Origin: Verrucomicrobiota bacterium
GTDB lineage: Bacteria; Verrucomicrobiota; Verrucomicrobiia; Opitutales; Opitutaceae
DNA: 64,000 nucleotides
Direction: 5' to 3'
NCBI GenBank assembly: GCA_023443455.1
Contig: JAEZUE010000058.1
Coordinates: 124,001-188,000 of the forward strand
The notes under the pieces were generated by a model. That model was not told where the DNA came from. It searched no databases and was given only the letters and a program-made list of their open reading frames with translations. This document shows, one piece after another, positions 52,278 to 61,086 of the stretch. The number at the start of each line of letters is the position of its first letter. The stretch's first letter is position 1. The translations under genes and the position numbers were made by a program.

Positions 52278-54329
52278 TCAGCCCTCGCCCCGCTCGCCGT
52301 GCAGCAGCGCGGCCACCCGCCCGAGCAGCGCCTCGGCGGAAAACGGTTTCGTGAGCAGTGTCGTCGCCGGGTCGAGTTCCGGATCCCCGGCAGCCGCCTC
52401 GTAGTGCCCGCTCATGAAGAGCACGCGCACCCCGCCCCACCGCGCCCGCAGCTCCCGCGCCAGCTCCAGACCGGAACGCCCGGGCATCACGATGTCGGTG
52501 AGCACCAAGTCGACCGGCGGGCGCGCGGCTGCGAACACCGCCAGCCCGGAATCGAAATCGCTGGCGTTGCTCACGCGGTAGCCGCCGTTGACGAGCACCC
52601 GCTCCGCGAAACGCCGCACCGCCACCTCATCCTCGACGACGAGGATGTGCTCGGAACCGAGGGAACGCGCAGACTCCCCCGCCGGCACCGGCGCCGGCCC
52701 GGCCGCGGTCCCGTCAGCCGACGGCAGGAAAACCCGCACCGCCGTGCCCCGGCCCGGTTCGCTGTCGACCTGCACCGCCCCTTCGTTCTGCAACACGATG
52801 CCGTGCACCATCGAGAGCCCGAGGCCGGTGCCCTGTCCCCGCGGCTTGGTCGTGAAGAACGGCTCGAAGAGCCGCGCCCGCACCTCCGGCGCCATCCCTG
52901 TGCCCGTATCCACAACCTCCAGCAGCACCTGACGCTCCGCCGCCAGCGAGGACCCGAGTTCCGCCGCCTCGCCGCGCGCCACCGACCGGCAACGCACCGT
53001 CACCGTGCCCCCGTCGGGCATCGCGTCGCGGGCGTTGCTCGCGAGGTTGAGCAGCACCTGCTCGACCTGTCCCCGGTCGGCCCGCACCGGCGCGGCGCCC
53101 TCCAGCTCCAGCGCCAGCCGGTGCTGCACCCCGAGCAGCCGGTCGACCAGCCGCTCCATGCCGCGCACCGCCACGCCCAGGTCGAGGACCTCGACCCGCC
53201 GCAGATCCTTACGCGCGAACGCCAGAAGCTGCCGCGTGAGCGCGGTGGCCCGGCGGTGCGCCTCCTGGATCTCGCCCATCATCTCCCGCACCTCGGGGTC
53301 CGGATACTCCGCCAGCAGACCGGCGTTGCCGCCCACCACCGTCAGCAGGTTGTTGAAATCGTGCGCGACCCCGCCGGCCAGGCGGCCCACCGTCTCCAAC
53401 CGTTGGGTATGCGCGAGACGCTCCTCGAGCCGGCGGCGTTCGGTCACGTCGCGCAGGATCAGCAGCGTGCGGGCCTCCGACCCCAACCGCTGCTGTACCG
53501 AGATCTCCACCGCACAGGCTTCGGCCGTGCCCGGCCGCAACGTGAACGCGACCGGTGCGCCCGGCCGCACGGCCGCGAGGTCGACCGGGCTCTCCGCCCC
53601 CGCCCGTCGCAACACCCAGGGCAGGTCCTCCCCGATCGCCGCGGCGCGCTCGTCGCGCAGGAGCCGCAGGGCCGCGGCGTTGATGTCCCGCACCAGCCCG
53701 GTCTCGTCCAGTTCCAGCAGCCCGTCGGGCGCGAGCGCGAACAACTCCCCGTAGCGCCGGTTCGCACGCGACGAGCGCTCGAGCGCCTCGTGATACGACG
53801 CGATGAACGCCCGCACCAGCAGTACCGACGCCACGAACACCACCTCCGAGACCACGAGCATGCTTCCATGGGTAGCGAAATCGAAACGTTGGCCGCCCCG
53901 CAGAAGAAGACCGGGAAAGAGATACGCCAACGGCAGCGCCACGCACGACGCCGCCCCGGCCCACACCGCCGCGCGCCCACCCAGGGCCATGCCGGTGGCC
54001 ATGATCACGGCGGGGAAGACCACCAGCGCTCCGCCGCCGAAATATCCCCAATGGGCGAGGGCGAGCACCGAGAGCACCCACACCGTCGCCAGCACCTGCA
54101 CCAACGCCGCCCGCGGCCGCCGCCGCGCCAGGAACAACGCGCTGGCGGTCGATACCAACGCCGCCGCCTCCTCGCCACGCGCCACGAGATTGCCCGCATC
54201 GGCCACCAACCCGAACGCGAACATCACCCCGTACGCGACGAGCGTGAGCCGGATCCCGAGGCGCACCCACACCGCGTTGACCGTCGGAGGGACAGAGGGC
54301 GACTGCGGAATGCCGGAAGGAGACAGCAC
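52278..54329 (-). CDS. Membrane hybrid sensor histidine kinase with receiver domain
   Basis: About 683 residues. An N-terminal membrane sensor of several helices (LTLVAYGVMFAFGLVADAG to VVFVASVLLVRAFIASY) is followed by a PAS domain (YGELFALAPDGLLELDETG). The HisKA phospho-acceptor is in GRLAGGVAHDFNNLLTVVGG. HATPase_c motifs follow (LNLASNARDAMPDGG, the N box; VVDTGTGMAP; GQGTGLGLSMVHGI). A C-terminal receiver domain carries its phospho-aspartate in DLVLTDIVMPG. The architecture is typical for FixL/NtrB-type hybrid kinases. No partner regulator is adjacent, and the signal is unknown. The start is uncertain: no ATG precedes the first helix, and I took GTG 54329; the frame runs to GTG 54497. 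Confidence 0.8.
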   Translation of the reverse strand: MLSPSGIPQSPSVPPTVNAVWVRLGIRLTLVAYGVMFAFGLVADAGNLVARGEEAAALVSTASALFLARRRPRAALVQVLATVWVLSVLALAHWGYFGGGALVVFPAVIMATGMALGGRAAVWAGAASCVALPLAYLFPGLLLRGGQRFDFATHGSMLVVSEVVFVASVLLVRAFIASYHEALERSSRANRRYGELFALAPDGLLELDETGLVRDINAAALRLLRDERAAAIGEDLPWVLRRAGAESPVDLAAVRPGAPVAFTLRPGTAEACAVEISVQQRLGSEARTLLILRDVTERRRLEERLAHTQRLETVGRLAGGVAHDFNNLLTVVGGNAGLLAEYPDPEVREMMGEIQEAHRRATALTRQLLAFARKDLRRVEVLDLGVAVRGMERLVDRLLGVQHRLALELEGAAPVRADRGQVEQVLLNLASNARDAMPDGGTVTVRCRSVARGEAAELGSSLAAERQVLLEVVDTGTGMAPEVRARLFEPFFTTKPRGQGTGLGLSMVHGIVLQNEGAVQVDSEPGRGTAVRVFLPSADGTAAGPAPVPAGESARSLGSEHILVVEDEVAVRRFAERVLVNGGYRVSNASDFDSGLAVFAAARPPVDLVLTDIVMPGRSGLELARELRARWGGVRVLFMSGHYEAAAGDPELDPATTLLTKPFSAEALLGRVAALLHGERGEG

Positions 54330-54585
54330 GAAGGAGCGGGTTGCGCCGACCGTAACAGAAAACGCCACGCACACCAGCCCGGGTTGGGCACGGGACCCCG
54401 CCTTGGATTCTTCGACCGAAGGGAACGCCCCGCCCAAGCCGGGATGATGCCGACGAGAGACGAGCGTCGAGTGGCGAGCGCCACTCCAATTGTGCACAAG
54501 GGGATTGCCCGAGAGGGCTCGCGATCTGCCTCCGAAACTCCGGTCCTCGACGCTCGACCCTCGACGCTCGAATGAATGACTACGG

Positions 54586-56028
54586 CTACGCCGGCACCGC
54601 GAGGCCGAGGGCGCGGGTCATCACGCCGAACAGCGCGTTGTTCTGGATCAGCCCGCCGATCGCCCCGCTGCCCGGGCCGAAGGCCGCGAGCTCGGTGAAG
54701 TCGGTGGTGTGCTGCGTGCCCGTCCAGCCGACGGATACATAGTTGGCGAGAATCTGACCGTAGGCCGCCAGCGGGGCATTGCGCACCCGGTAGCCCTCGC
54801 GGTGCTCCTTGCGCAGCGCCTGCCGCAGCATTTCGATCTCGTCGTCCTCGAAATCCAGCGACGTCGCCGCATGCACACGATCGCGCACCTGCACCGCCGT
54901 GCTCTCCGGGCCGAGGCCCGCGAGCGTCCACACGTTGGTCTGGCGAAGACGCGCCACCCGGTCGAAGCAGTCCTGCGTGTCGCCATAGCTGCCGCCGCGG
55001 CTGGTGAAGCTGCCGCCCGCGCCGTTGAGGCCGGGGTTCGCGTTGCCATGGTCGCTGGTCACGATGACGAGCGTGTCGTCGCGGCCGGCGGCGAACTCGA
55101 GCGCCGCCCCCACCGCGTCGTCGAAGGCGAGTTGGTCGAAGAGCAGCCCTCCGATGTCGTTGGAGTGCGCCGCATGGTCGATCCGCGCGCCCTCGACCTG
55201 CAGCACGAAGCCGCGCCCGTTGGCCGCAAGCCGCCCGAGCGCCACGCGCGTCATCTCCGCCAGCGTGGGCACCGCGGCCGCCAGCGCCGGATCGGCGCGG
55301 TGGTCGAGCGCATAGGGCAGATGCCCGCCCGCAAACGTGCCCAGCAACCGGGTACTCTCCGGCGCCGCCCGCAGCCCCGCGGCATCGCGCACCACCGCGT
55401 AGCCGGCACGGGCGTAGTCGGCAAAGAGGTCGCGCTTGTCGCCGCGTTTGGCGGCGTCGAAAAACACGGAGCCGCCACCGAGCAGCACGTCGACCCCAAC
55501 TTTCAGATACTGTTCGGCGATGATGCCCTCGTCCGCCCGCGTCTCGACCTGCGCGGCGAAGCCGGCCGGCGTGGCGTGGGTGATCGTGGCGGTGGTCACC
55601 AGACCGGTCGACTTGCCCGCCGCCTGCGCCAGCGGGAGGATCGGCGTGCGCGCACGCCCGTCGGGCGCGAAATTGATCGCGCCGTTGTTGACCTTATGGC
55701 CGCAGCCCCACGCCGACGAGGCCGCCGCGGAGTCCGTCACGGGAGAATTCGCCGAGCAGGTGTCCATCAAGGCCCGGTGCAGGTCGGGCCGGTCATAGAG
55801 GCCGAGCCAATGGGTACCGCGCCCCTCCTGGCGGCGCAGATGCCGCTCGGCCATCGCGAGCGTGCCCAGGCTCATGCCGTCGCTGACCAGAAAGATGACG
55901 TTGCGCGCCCGCCCGGGCTCGGAGGCGACCGACGCGGCCGGAGCCTGCGCGCGCAGGCCGGGGGCGAGAAAAACGGCGCCGCCGGCCAGGCCGGTGCGCA
56001 GGAAGTCGCGGCGAGAAACGGATGACAT
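54586..56028 (-). CDS. TAT-exported alkaline phosphatase (PhoA superfamily)
   Basis: A 480-residue periplasmic phosphomonoesterase. The N-terminus MSSVSRRDFLRTGLAGGAVFL is a twin-arginine signal (SRRDFL). The metal-binding start motif is NVIFLVSDGMS, and the nucleophile serine is in VTDSAAAS. Downstream metal ligands are visible in EGARIDHAAHSND and VTSDHGN. The late motif TGTQHTTDF completes the alkaline phosphatase pattern. Length fits PhoA-type enzymes (about 450-500). I chose ATG 56028 because it begins the TAT signal; the frame extends upstream only through a palindrome. I see no phosphate box, so regulation is open. It lies upstream of the kinase gene on the same strand. Confidence 0.88.
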   Translation of the reverse strand: MSSVSRRDFLRTGLAGGAVFLAPGLRAQAPAASVASEPGRARNVIFLVSDGMSLGTLAMAERHLRRQEGRGTHWLGLYDRPDLHRALMDTCSANSPVTDSAAASSAWGCGHKVNNGAINFAPDGRARTPILPLAQAAGKSTGLVTTATITHATPAGFAAQVETRADEGIIAEQYLKVGVDVLLGGGSVFFDAAKRGDKRDLFADYARAGYAVVRDAAGLRAAPESTRLLGTFAGGHLPYALDHRADPALAAAVPTLAEMTRVALGRLAANGRGFVLQVEGARIDHAAHSNDIGGLLFDQLAFDDAVGAALEFAAGRDDTLVIVTSDHGNANPGLNGAGGSFTSRGGSYGDTQDCFDRVARLRQTNVWTLAGLGPESTAVQVRDRVHAATSLDFEDDEIEMLRQALRKEHREGYRVRNAPLAAYGQILANYVSVGWTGTQHTTDFTELAAFGPGSGAIGGLIQNNALFGVMTRALGLAVPA

Positions 56029-56109
56029 GGCGCGAGAGTGTGACCGCCGGCGCGGCGCCCGCCATTCCGGAGTGACGCGTGACGCAAAAATCACACAAGG
56101 CGACGCCAA

Positions 56110-56511
56110 CCTCGCCGGCACGGAGGCACGGCGCCACGCCCGGTCCGGCATGCTCACGCGTGGCGCAGGCGTCCCTGCCTGCGGTCCTCGATTCCGCCAG
56201 CTCACCGGCACGACCGAATCCAGATGAACCGGTCACAGACCGGTCCTACTTCGGCCAGCACGCGCGCCCGTAGGTCCACGTCTTCGACTGGACCCGCCCG
56301 GCTCCATCCGCTCTCCGGCAGGATCCAACCTCGCCGGCACAGAGGCACGGCGCCACGCCCGTCCGGCACGCTGGACCGTGGCGCAGGCGTCCCTGCCTGC
56401 GGCCCTCGACTCCGCCAACTCCCCAGCCCCACCCGAACTCGCCGGCACGGAGGCACGGCGCCACGCCCGGTCCGGCCTGCTCACCCGTGTCGCAGGCGTC
56501 CCTGCCTGCGA
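56110..56511. repeat. Second composite palindrome array, same units as 48134-48870
   Basis: The four palindrome types recur here: a GTGGCGCAGGCGTCCCTGCC element near 56158, the GAACCGGTCACAGACCGGTC hairpin from about 56226, the GTAGGTCCACGTC type (56271 on), GGCACGGAGGCACGGCGCC types, and GTGTCGCAGGCGTCCCTGCC at 56488-56511. It overlaps the 3' end of the GTPase gene, whose frame is read into it. Confidence 0.85.
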
Positions 56512-57205
56512 CCCCCGATTCCGCCCGCTCCCGGGCCTCTTGCCCGCGACATCCGGATACGCCGTGCTCGACGCGCGCCAGGTCGAAACCGCCGAGGTCG
56601 AACAGCTCGGCAACCGGCACCACGGCATTCTGCGCCGTAAGGATCCGGGCCACGCCGTTGATACGCCGCAGCTGCTCCGTCAACGCGACCAGCTCCACCG
56701 GCCCGACCAGGTCGCGTTTATTGACGACGAGCACGTCGGCATAGGCGACCTGCTCGACCGCATGGCCGTCGCCGCCCTCGTGCGCGGCGAAATGCTCGGC
56801 ATCGACCACCGTCACGATTCCGTCGAGACGAAAGGCCGTCTTCAGCACCGGATCCGACAGGAACGCATGCGCCAGCATCCCGGGATGCGCGACGCCGGTG
56901 GTCTCGATGACCAGCCGGTCGAACTCGGCCGCCATCGCGGCGATCGACTGCATCTGCGCGACGAACTCGCCCCGCGCCTCGCAGCACGTGCGGCCGAGCA
57001 CGGTGTCGAGCCGCGCCGGCCCGGCCTCCGCCACCAGCACATCGTCCACCGGCACGCCGCCCAGCTCGTTCTCGAGCACGGCAATGCGTGCCCCCGCCGG
57101 CGCGCCATGCAACAGATGCTCGAGCAGCGTGGTTTTCCCGGCACCGAGAAAGCCGGAGAGAATCGTGACGGGAAGCGGCGTGGGCCGGGTTGCGGGCGTT
57201 GACAC
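56246..57205 (-). CDS. G3E-family (CobW-like) GTPase, C-terminus replaced by repeat array
   Basis: A G3E-family GTPase: Walker A GFLGAGKT (18-25), FDRLVIETTGVAHP with the switch ETTG, and the guanine-specificity motif NKRDL. The family inserts metals into proteins or cofactors (CobW, UreG, HypB). Three things are odd. The CxCC metal site reads R-T-C-C (R72), losing the first cysteine. The motif ENELGGVPVDD replaces the usual ENEFGEVxID. Finally, after FDLGGFDLARVEHG (about 56545) the rest of the frame, roughly 100 residues, is translated palindrome array, so the normal C-terminal domain is missing. GTG 57205 was chosen because no ATG is close to the Walker motif. Function is doubtful. Confidence 0.65.
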   Translation of the reverse strand: MSTPATRPTPLPVTILSGFLGAGKTTLLEHLLHGAPAGARIAVLENELGGVPVDDVLVAEAGPARLDTVLGRTCCEARGEFVAQMQSIAAMAAEFDRLVIETTGVAHPGMLAHAFLSDPVLKTAFRLDGIVTVVDAEHFAAHEGGDGHAVEQVAYADVLVVNKRDLVGPVELVALTEQLRRINGVARILTAQNAVVPVAELFDLGGFDLARVEHGVSGCRGQEARERAESGVAGRDACDTGEQAGPGVAPCLRAGEFGWGWGVGGVEGRRQGRLRHGPACRTGVAPCLCAGEVGSCRRADGAGRVQSKTWTYGRACWPK

Positions 57206-57401
57206 GCCCGCCTCGTTATGGGCATATGCTCTTTTCGTCAATCCATGAAGCCGCTCCTTGTCGCGGGCCGTTCGACCTGTAGGCCACCGCGCCGAGGCGG
57301 CCAATTCGCCAGAACGCCAGGTCACCGCCCTGGCCTACAGCGCCCGGCCTGTGCTCGCCACCATACCGCCCATCGTCCATCGTCCACCGATACCACCGCC
57401 C

Positions 57402-58235
57402 ATGACCACCGTCACTCTTCTGGCTGAAAACACCGCCCGCGGCCTGGGCGTATTGGGAGAACACGGACTCGCCTGGTGGATCGACACCGGCGCGCAGCAC
57501 GTGCTTTTCGACACCGGCCAGGGCCTCGTGCTGGAGTCCAACGCCCGGCGCCTGCGCGCCGACCTCTCCACCACCTCGGCCATCGCGCTCAGCCACGGGC
57601 ACAGCGACCATGTCGGCGGGCTCGAGGCCGCACTTGAGGCCGCCCCGTTGGCCTCCCTCTTCCTGCACCCCGACGCCACCGCGCGCCGCTACACGGGCTC
57701 CGACCGCCGTCCCCTCGGTCGGCGCCTCAGCACCGACCTGATGGAAACGGAAGCCTTCCGCACGCCCGGCCGCCGGATCGTCGTATCGCGCGAGCCGCAG
57801 GAGATCGCGCCCGGCGTGTGGACCACCGGCGAGATCCCGCGCACCAACGACTTCGAGGATGTGGGTGGGCCCTTCTACCTCGACGAGCAGTTGACGCTCC
57901 CCGACCCGATCCTCGACGACCAGTCGGTGTTCTTCGCCGGCAAGGAGGGCACGATCGTGGTGCTCGGCTGCGCGCATGCCGGCGTCGTCAACACCCTCGA
58001 GCACATCCGCACGCTCACCCACGGAGCGCCCATCCACGCGGTCTTCGGCGGCATGCACCTGCTCAACGCCGATGAGCGCCGCCTCACCGAGACCTTCGCC
58101 GCGTTGCGCCGCCTCGGCGTGCAACGCTTCGGCCCGAACCACTGCACCGGCTACGCGGCCACCGTGCAGTTCTGGCGCGAGTTCCCCGGCCGCTGCTTCC
58201 AGTGCTCCGCCGGCACCCGGCTGGAGTTCGCGTGA
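57402..58235 (+). CDS. MBL-fold metallohydrolase (7,8-dihydropterin-6-methyl-4-ribofuranosyl-aminobenzene-phosphate synthase type)
   Basis: A 277-residue metallo-beta-lactamase-fold protein. The zinc motif H65-G-H67-S-D69-H70 (LSHGHSDHVGG) is followed by ligands in LGCAHAG and by FGPNHCTGY at the C-terminus. The opening VTLLAENTA and WWIDTGAQHVLFDTGQG match the subfamily related to the archaeal methanopterin-pathway enzyme. In bacteria these are small cytoplasmic hydrolases often found near metal-cofactor genes. It is divergent from the GTPase gene, separated by about 200 bases. Start ATG 57402 has a pyrimidine leader with a CCATCGT heptamer repeat and no Shine-Dalgarno site. A GTAGGCCACCGCGCCGAGGC palindrome lies between the two genes. 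Confidence 0.82.
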   Translation: MTTVTLLAENTARGLGVLGEHGLAWWIDTGAQHVLFDTGQGLVLESNARRLRADLSTTSAIALSHGHSDHVGGLEAALEAAPLASLFLHPDATARRYTGSDRRPLGRRLSTDLMETEAFRTPGRRIVVSREPQEIAPGVWTTGEIPRTNDFEDVGGPFYLDEQLTLPDPILDDQSVFFAGKEGTIVVLGCAHAGVVNTLEHIRTLTHGAPIHAVFGGMHLLNADERRLTETFAALRRLGVQRFGPNHCTGYAATVQFWREFPGRCFQCSAGTRLEFA

Positions 58236-58392
58236 GGCGGCCTTCGCCTCACATCACGTGGCGGCGGCCGCCAAGGCCGTCGATTTCCGCGGGTTGCCCG
58301 TGACGGCTCGTCGGGGACGACTCGCCCTACCCCATCGTCGTGATTGCGTCGGCACGCCTTCTCCTGCCATCAAGGGCCCAGCAAACCCATCC

Positions 58393-59118
58393 ATGAGCGA
58401 CCGGCCGCACAACCCCTTCACCCGAGAGCTGCTTGCCCAAAACACCCTCGCTGAATGGCAGAACATCATCGACACGACGGCCGGGATCTTCGGCGTGCCG
58501 GCCGGCCTGATCACGCGCGTCGACGGCGACCAGATCGAGATCCTGCTCTCCAGCCGCACCACCGAGAACCCGTATCCAGCCAGCTACGTCGCGAAGTACC
58601 CGGACTCCGGCTGGTACTGCGAGCGCACCCTGAAGAGCCGCGCGCTCAACCACATCCCCGACGCCCTCGCCGACGACGACTGGAAGGACAACCCCGCGGC
58701 CACCGGCATGCACATCGTCTCGTATGTCGGCCTGCCCATCCGCCTGCCCGACGGCGGTGAGTTCGGCACCGTGTGCTTCCTCGACAACAAGGCCAACCGA
58801 CACAACGAGCTCCACATCAAGATGCTCGAGATGATCCGCCGCATGGTCGAGCTGACGCTCCGCGTCATCCACGACAAACAGCGGATCAGCCTGCACGAGC
58901 GTTTCCTCAACGACCTGAGCCGGATCTACCCGATCTGCAGCTACTGCAAGAAGGTCCGTGACGCCTCGGGGGAGTGGGTCGGCGTCGAGGAGTACATCCA
59001 CGACATCGCCGGCACCCGGCCGACCCACGGCATCTGCCCCGAGTGCTTCGCCAAGCTCGAGAACCGGATGACCGTCCCCGGCGGCCCGTGGAAACCGGCC
59101 GAGGGGCCCACCCGATAG
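58393..59118 (+). CDS. GAF-domain protein with C-terminal CxxC/CPxC zinc-ribbon-like motif
   Basis: A 241-residue cytoplasmic sensory protein. Residues about 25-165 form a GAF domain (WQNIIDTTAGIFGVPAGLIT; GMHIVSYVGLPIRLPDGGEFG; GTVCFLDNKAN). An amphipathic helix follows (KMLEMIRRMVELTLRVIHDKQ), then a compact module ICSYCKKVRDASGEW to GICPECFAKL (about 190-225). This Cys4 module often ends histidine kinase- and receiver-containing proteins. There is no output enzyme domain, so it probably acts through a partner. No obvious operon partner is seen. Confidence 0.78.
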   Translation: MSDRPHNPFTRELLAQNTLAEWQNIIDTTAGIFGVPAGLITRVDGDQIEILLSSRTTENPYPASYVAKYPDSGWYCERTLKSRALNHIPDALADDDWKDNPAATGMHIVSYVGLPIRLPDGGEFGTVCFLDNKANRHNELHIKMLEMIRRMVELTLRVIHDKQRISLHERFLNDLSRIYPICSYCKKVRDASGEWVGVEEYIHDIAGTRPTHGICPECFAKLENRMTVPGGPWKPAEGPTR

Positions 59119-59194
59119 ACGCGGTCGCACCCGTCGCCGCATCGTCGCGGAACCGGCATCGACTCCGCGCGGTCGGAGGCCACACTGCACCGTC

Positions 59195-60709
59195 GTGTCG
59201 CGCTACCACCGCACCATCGCCGCCGCCTGCCTCGCCGTCCTCGTCGCCGCGCCGCTCCCACACGGCCGAGCCCAGAGCGGGGACCCGACGGCCCCGGCCC
59301 ACTCCAACCTCACCGGCACGGAGGCCGGCGCCACGCCCCGTCCGGCCGGCTCATCCGTGGCGCAGGCGTCCCTGCCTGCGATCCCCGATCCCGCCGGCGC
59401 CCCAGCTCCATCCAACTCCACCGGCACGGAGGCCGGCGCCACGCCCGGTCCCGCCTGCTCGACCGTGGCGCAGGCGTCCCTGCCTGCGATTCTCGATCCC
59501 GCCGGCTCCCCAGCTCCATCCAACTCCACCGGCACGGAGGCCGGCGCCACGCCCCGTCCGGCCTGCTCGACCGTGGCGCACTCTGCTGGCCAGCAAAGTC
59601 TGCCTGCGTCCGCCGGTTCCGAGTCCGCCGCAAACACCGACTCGGCGGGCCCAAAGCCCGCCCCACTGGCCACCGAAACCGCCGCCCCCACCGCCGCCGC
59701 GTCCTCCGGAGCGCGAAGCGCGAAGGACGACACCGCCGCACTGATCGACGGCCTGCTCGACACCGGGCGGGCCTGGCTCGAGGAGAACTTCGAGACCGAG
59801 GAGCTCGAACCGCTCACTCCGGAGCAGATCGACCAACTCGTCGCCCGTCTCCAGCCCGTGGCCGACTCGCTGGCGGTGGGCAACATCGAGGATTTCGCCG
59901 CGCTCAAGCCGCAGGCCGCCGCGCTGCTCGCGTGGCTGCGCCAGCAACCCTGGGGCGCGCCCTACGCCGACTGGCTCGCCCCGCGCATGGACTATCTCGA
60001 CCTCGCCGCCGAGGCGGTCGCGGTCTCGCAACGCCGCTGGGCAGAAGAACAGCGGCGCCGGCAGCGCCCACCCCCAGCGACCACGGCCCGACCGCCCGCG
60101 CCCGACCCGATCCCCGGACTCTCCGGCTCGACCCTGCGCTTCGAGGTCGTGCGCGACCGCGTGTACCGCACCGCGTTCAGCAGGAACGTGTGGGCCAAAC
60201 GCATCTCGGAACGCCGCCCGCCCGCTCGCGCCGCCGCGCTCGCGCCGAGACTCAAGGAGGTCTTCCGCGCCGAGGGCGTGCCGCCCGAATGGATCTGGCT
60301 GGCCGAGGTCGAGTCGTCCTTCGACCCCGAGGCCCGCAGTCCGGTCGGTGCCCGTGGGCTTTTCCAGTTCATGCCGGCCACCGCAAAACGCTTCGGCCTG
60401 AGCACCTTCCCCTTCGACGAACGCACCCATCCCGAAAAGAGCGCCCGCGCCGCCGCCCAGTATCTGCGCCTCCTCCACGCGCGCTTCGGCGACTGGCCGC
60501 TCGCGCTCGCCGCCTACAACGCCGGCGAGGGCCGCATCTCCCGCGAGCTCGCGAAGGTTCCGCGGCGCAGCTTCGACGAGATCGCGCCCCGGCTGCCCGC
60601 CGAGACCCGCTTCTACGTGCCCAAGGTCCTCGCCACCGTCGCCGCCCGGGAAAACGTCGACCCCTTCTCCCTGCCCGCACCCATGGCCACGATCACCCCG
60701 CGCCCGTAG
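59195..60709 (+). CDS. Exported lytic transglycosylase (MltD/SLT-type) with translated palindrome repeats
   Basis: A 504-residue exported protein. Signal peptide about 1-28 (IAAACLAVLVAAPLPHG). Residues about 35-150 are low-complexity, encoded by palindromic repeats (GTEAGATPRPA, VAQASLPAI repeated three times). A helical region follows (about 170-290). The transglycosylase SLT domain begins near residue 355: VPPEWIWLAEVESSFDPEA with the catalytic glutamate in EVESS, GARGLFQFMPATAKRFGL, and LALAAYNAGEGRIS. These enzymes cleave peptidoglycan in the envelope. The start is GTG 59195. The repeat insert makes the linker unusually long but does not touch the catalytic domain. Confidence 0.85.
   Translation: MSRYHRTIAAACLAVLVAAPLPHGRAQSGDPTAPAHSNLTGTEAGATPRPAGSSVAQASLPAIPDPAGAPAPSNSTGTEAGATPGPACSTVAQASLPAILDPAGSPAPSNSTGTEAGATPRPACSTVAHSAGQQSLPASAGSESAANTDSAGPKPAPLATETAAPTAAASSGARSAKDDTAALIDGLLDTGRAWLEENFETEELEPLTPEQIDQLVARLQPVADSLAVGNIEDFAALKPQAAALLAWLRQQPWGAPYADWLAPRMDYLDLAAEAVAVSQRRWAEEQRRRQRPPPATTARPPAPDPIPGLSGSTLRFEVVRDRVYRTAFSRNVWAKRISERRPPARAAALAPRLKEVFRAEGVPPEWIWLAEVESSFDPEARSPVGARGLFQFMPATAKRFGLSTFPFDERTHPEKSARAAAQYLRLLHARFGDWPLALAAYNAGEGRISRELAKVPRRSFDEIAPRLPAETRFYVPKVLATVAARENVDPFSLPAPMATITPRP
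59311..59608. repeat. In-frame palindromes inside the transglycosylase gene
   Basis: Elements of the GTGGCGCAGGCGTCCCTGCC type at 59357-59380 and 59466-59489, each alternating with the CCGGC/GCCGG-stem type (59311-59333 and later copies). A variant with a GCTGGCCAGC core lies at 59573-59608. All are read in frame without a stop. Confidence 0.85.
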
Positions 60710-61086
60710 GCGCCCATGCCGTAGTTGGTTCGCGAAGCCATTCGGCCCGTTCCCGCCCACAACGCCATGGACCCGACGGACCCAATGGACACATGGACGA
60801 AGCTGGACTAGGCCGTGATGATGCGGTCGGGAGGCGAGCGTCGAGGGACGAGCGCCAAACCATCGGTGGCGTATCTTCCAGCACGAGTGCTTCGCTCGAT
60901 TTCCTCCGTGATCGGCCCCTCGACGTTCGTTCCTCGTCACTCGACCGAATGCTTACGGCTAAGCCGACCGCCCAGAACGGCCCCACCAATCCTGTCCTCC
61001 GATCCCCGACATCCGATCTCCGCCTTCTGACCGCGCCGTCTGACTTCTGAGCGCCGACCGCTAACTTCCGCTTTTCGCCTCCTACC
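60710..61086. other. Intergenic region with 7-nt repeat leader
   Basis: About 375 bases between same-direction genes. The last roughly 90 bases (from about 60995) show degenerate heptamers (CCTCCGA, TCTCCGC, CTTCTGA, TTCCGCT) ending at ATG 61087. No Shine-Dalgarno and no other gene are seen. Confidence 0.5.
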
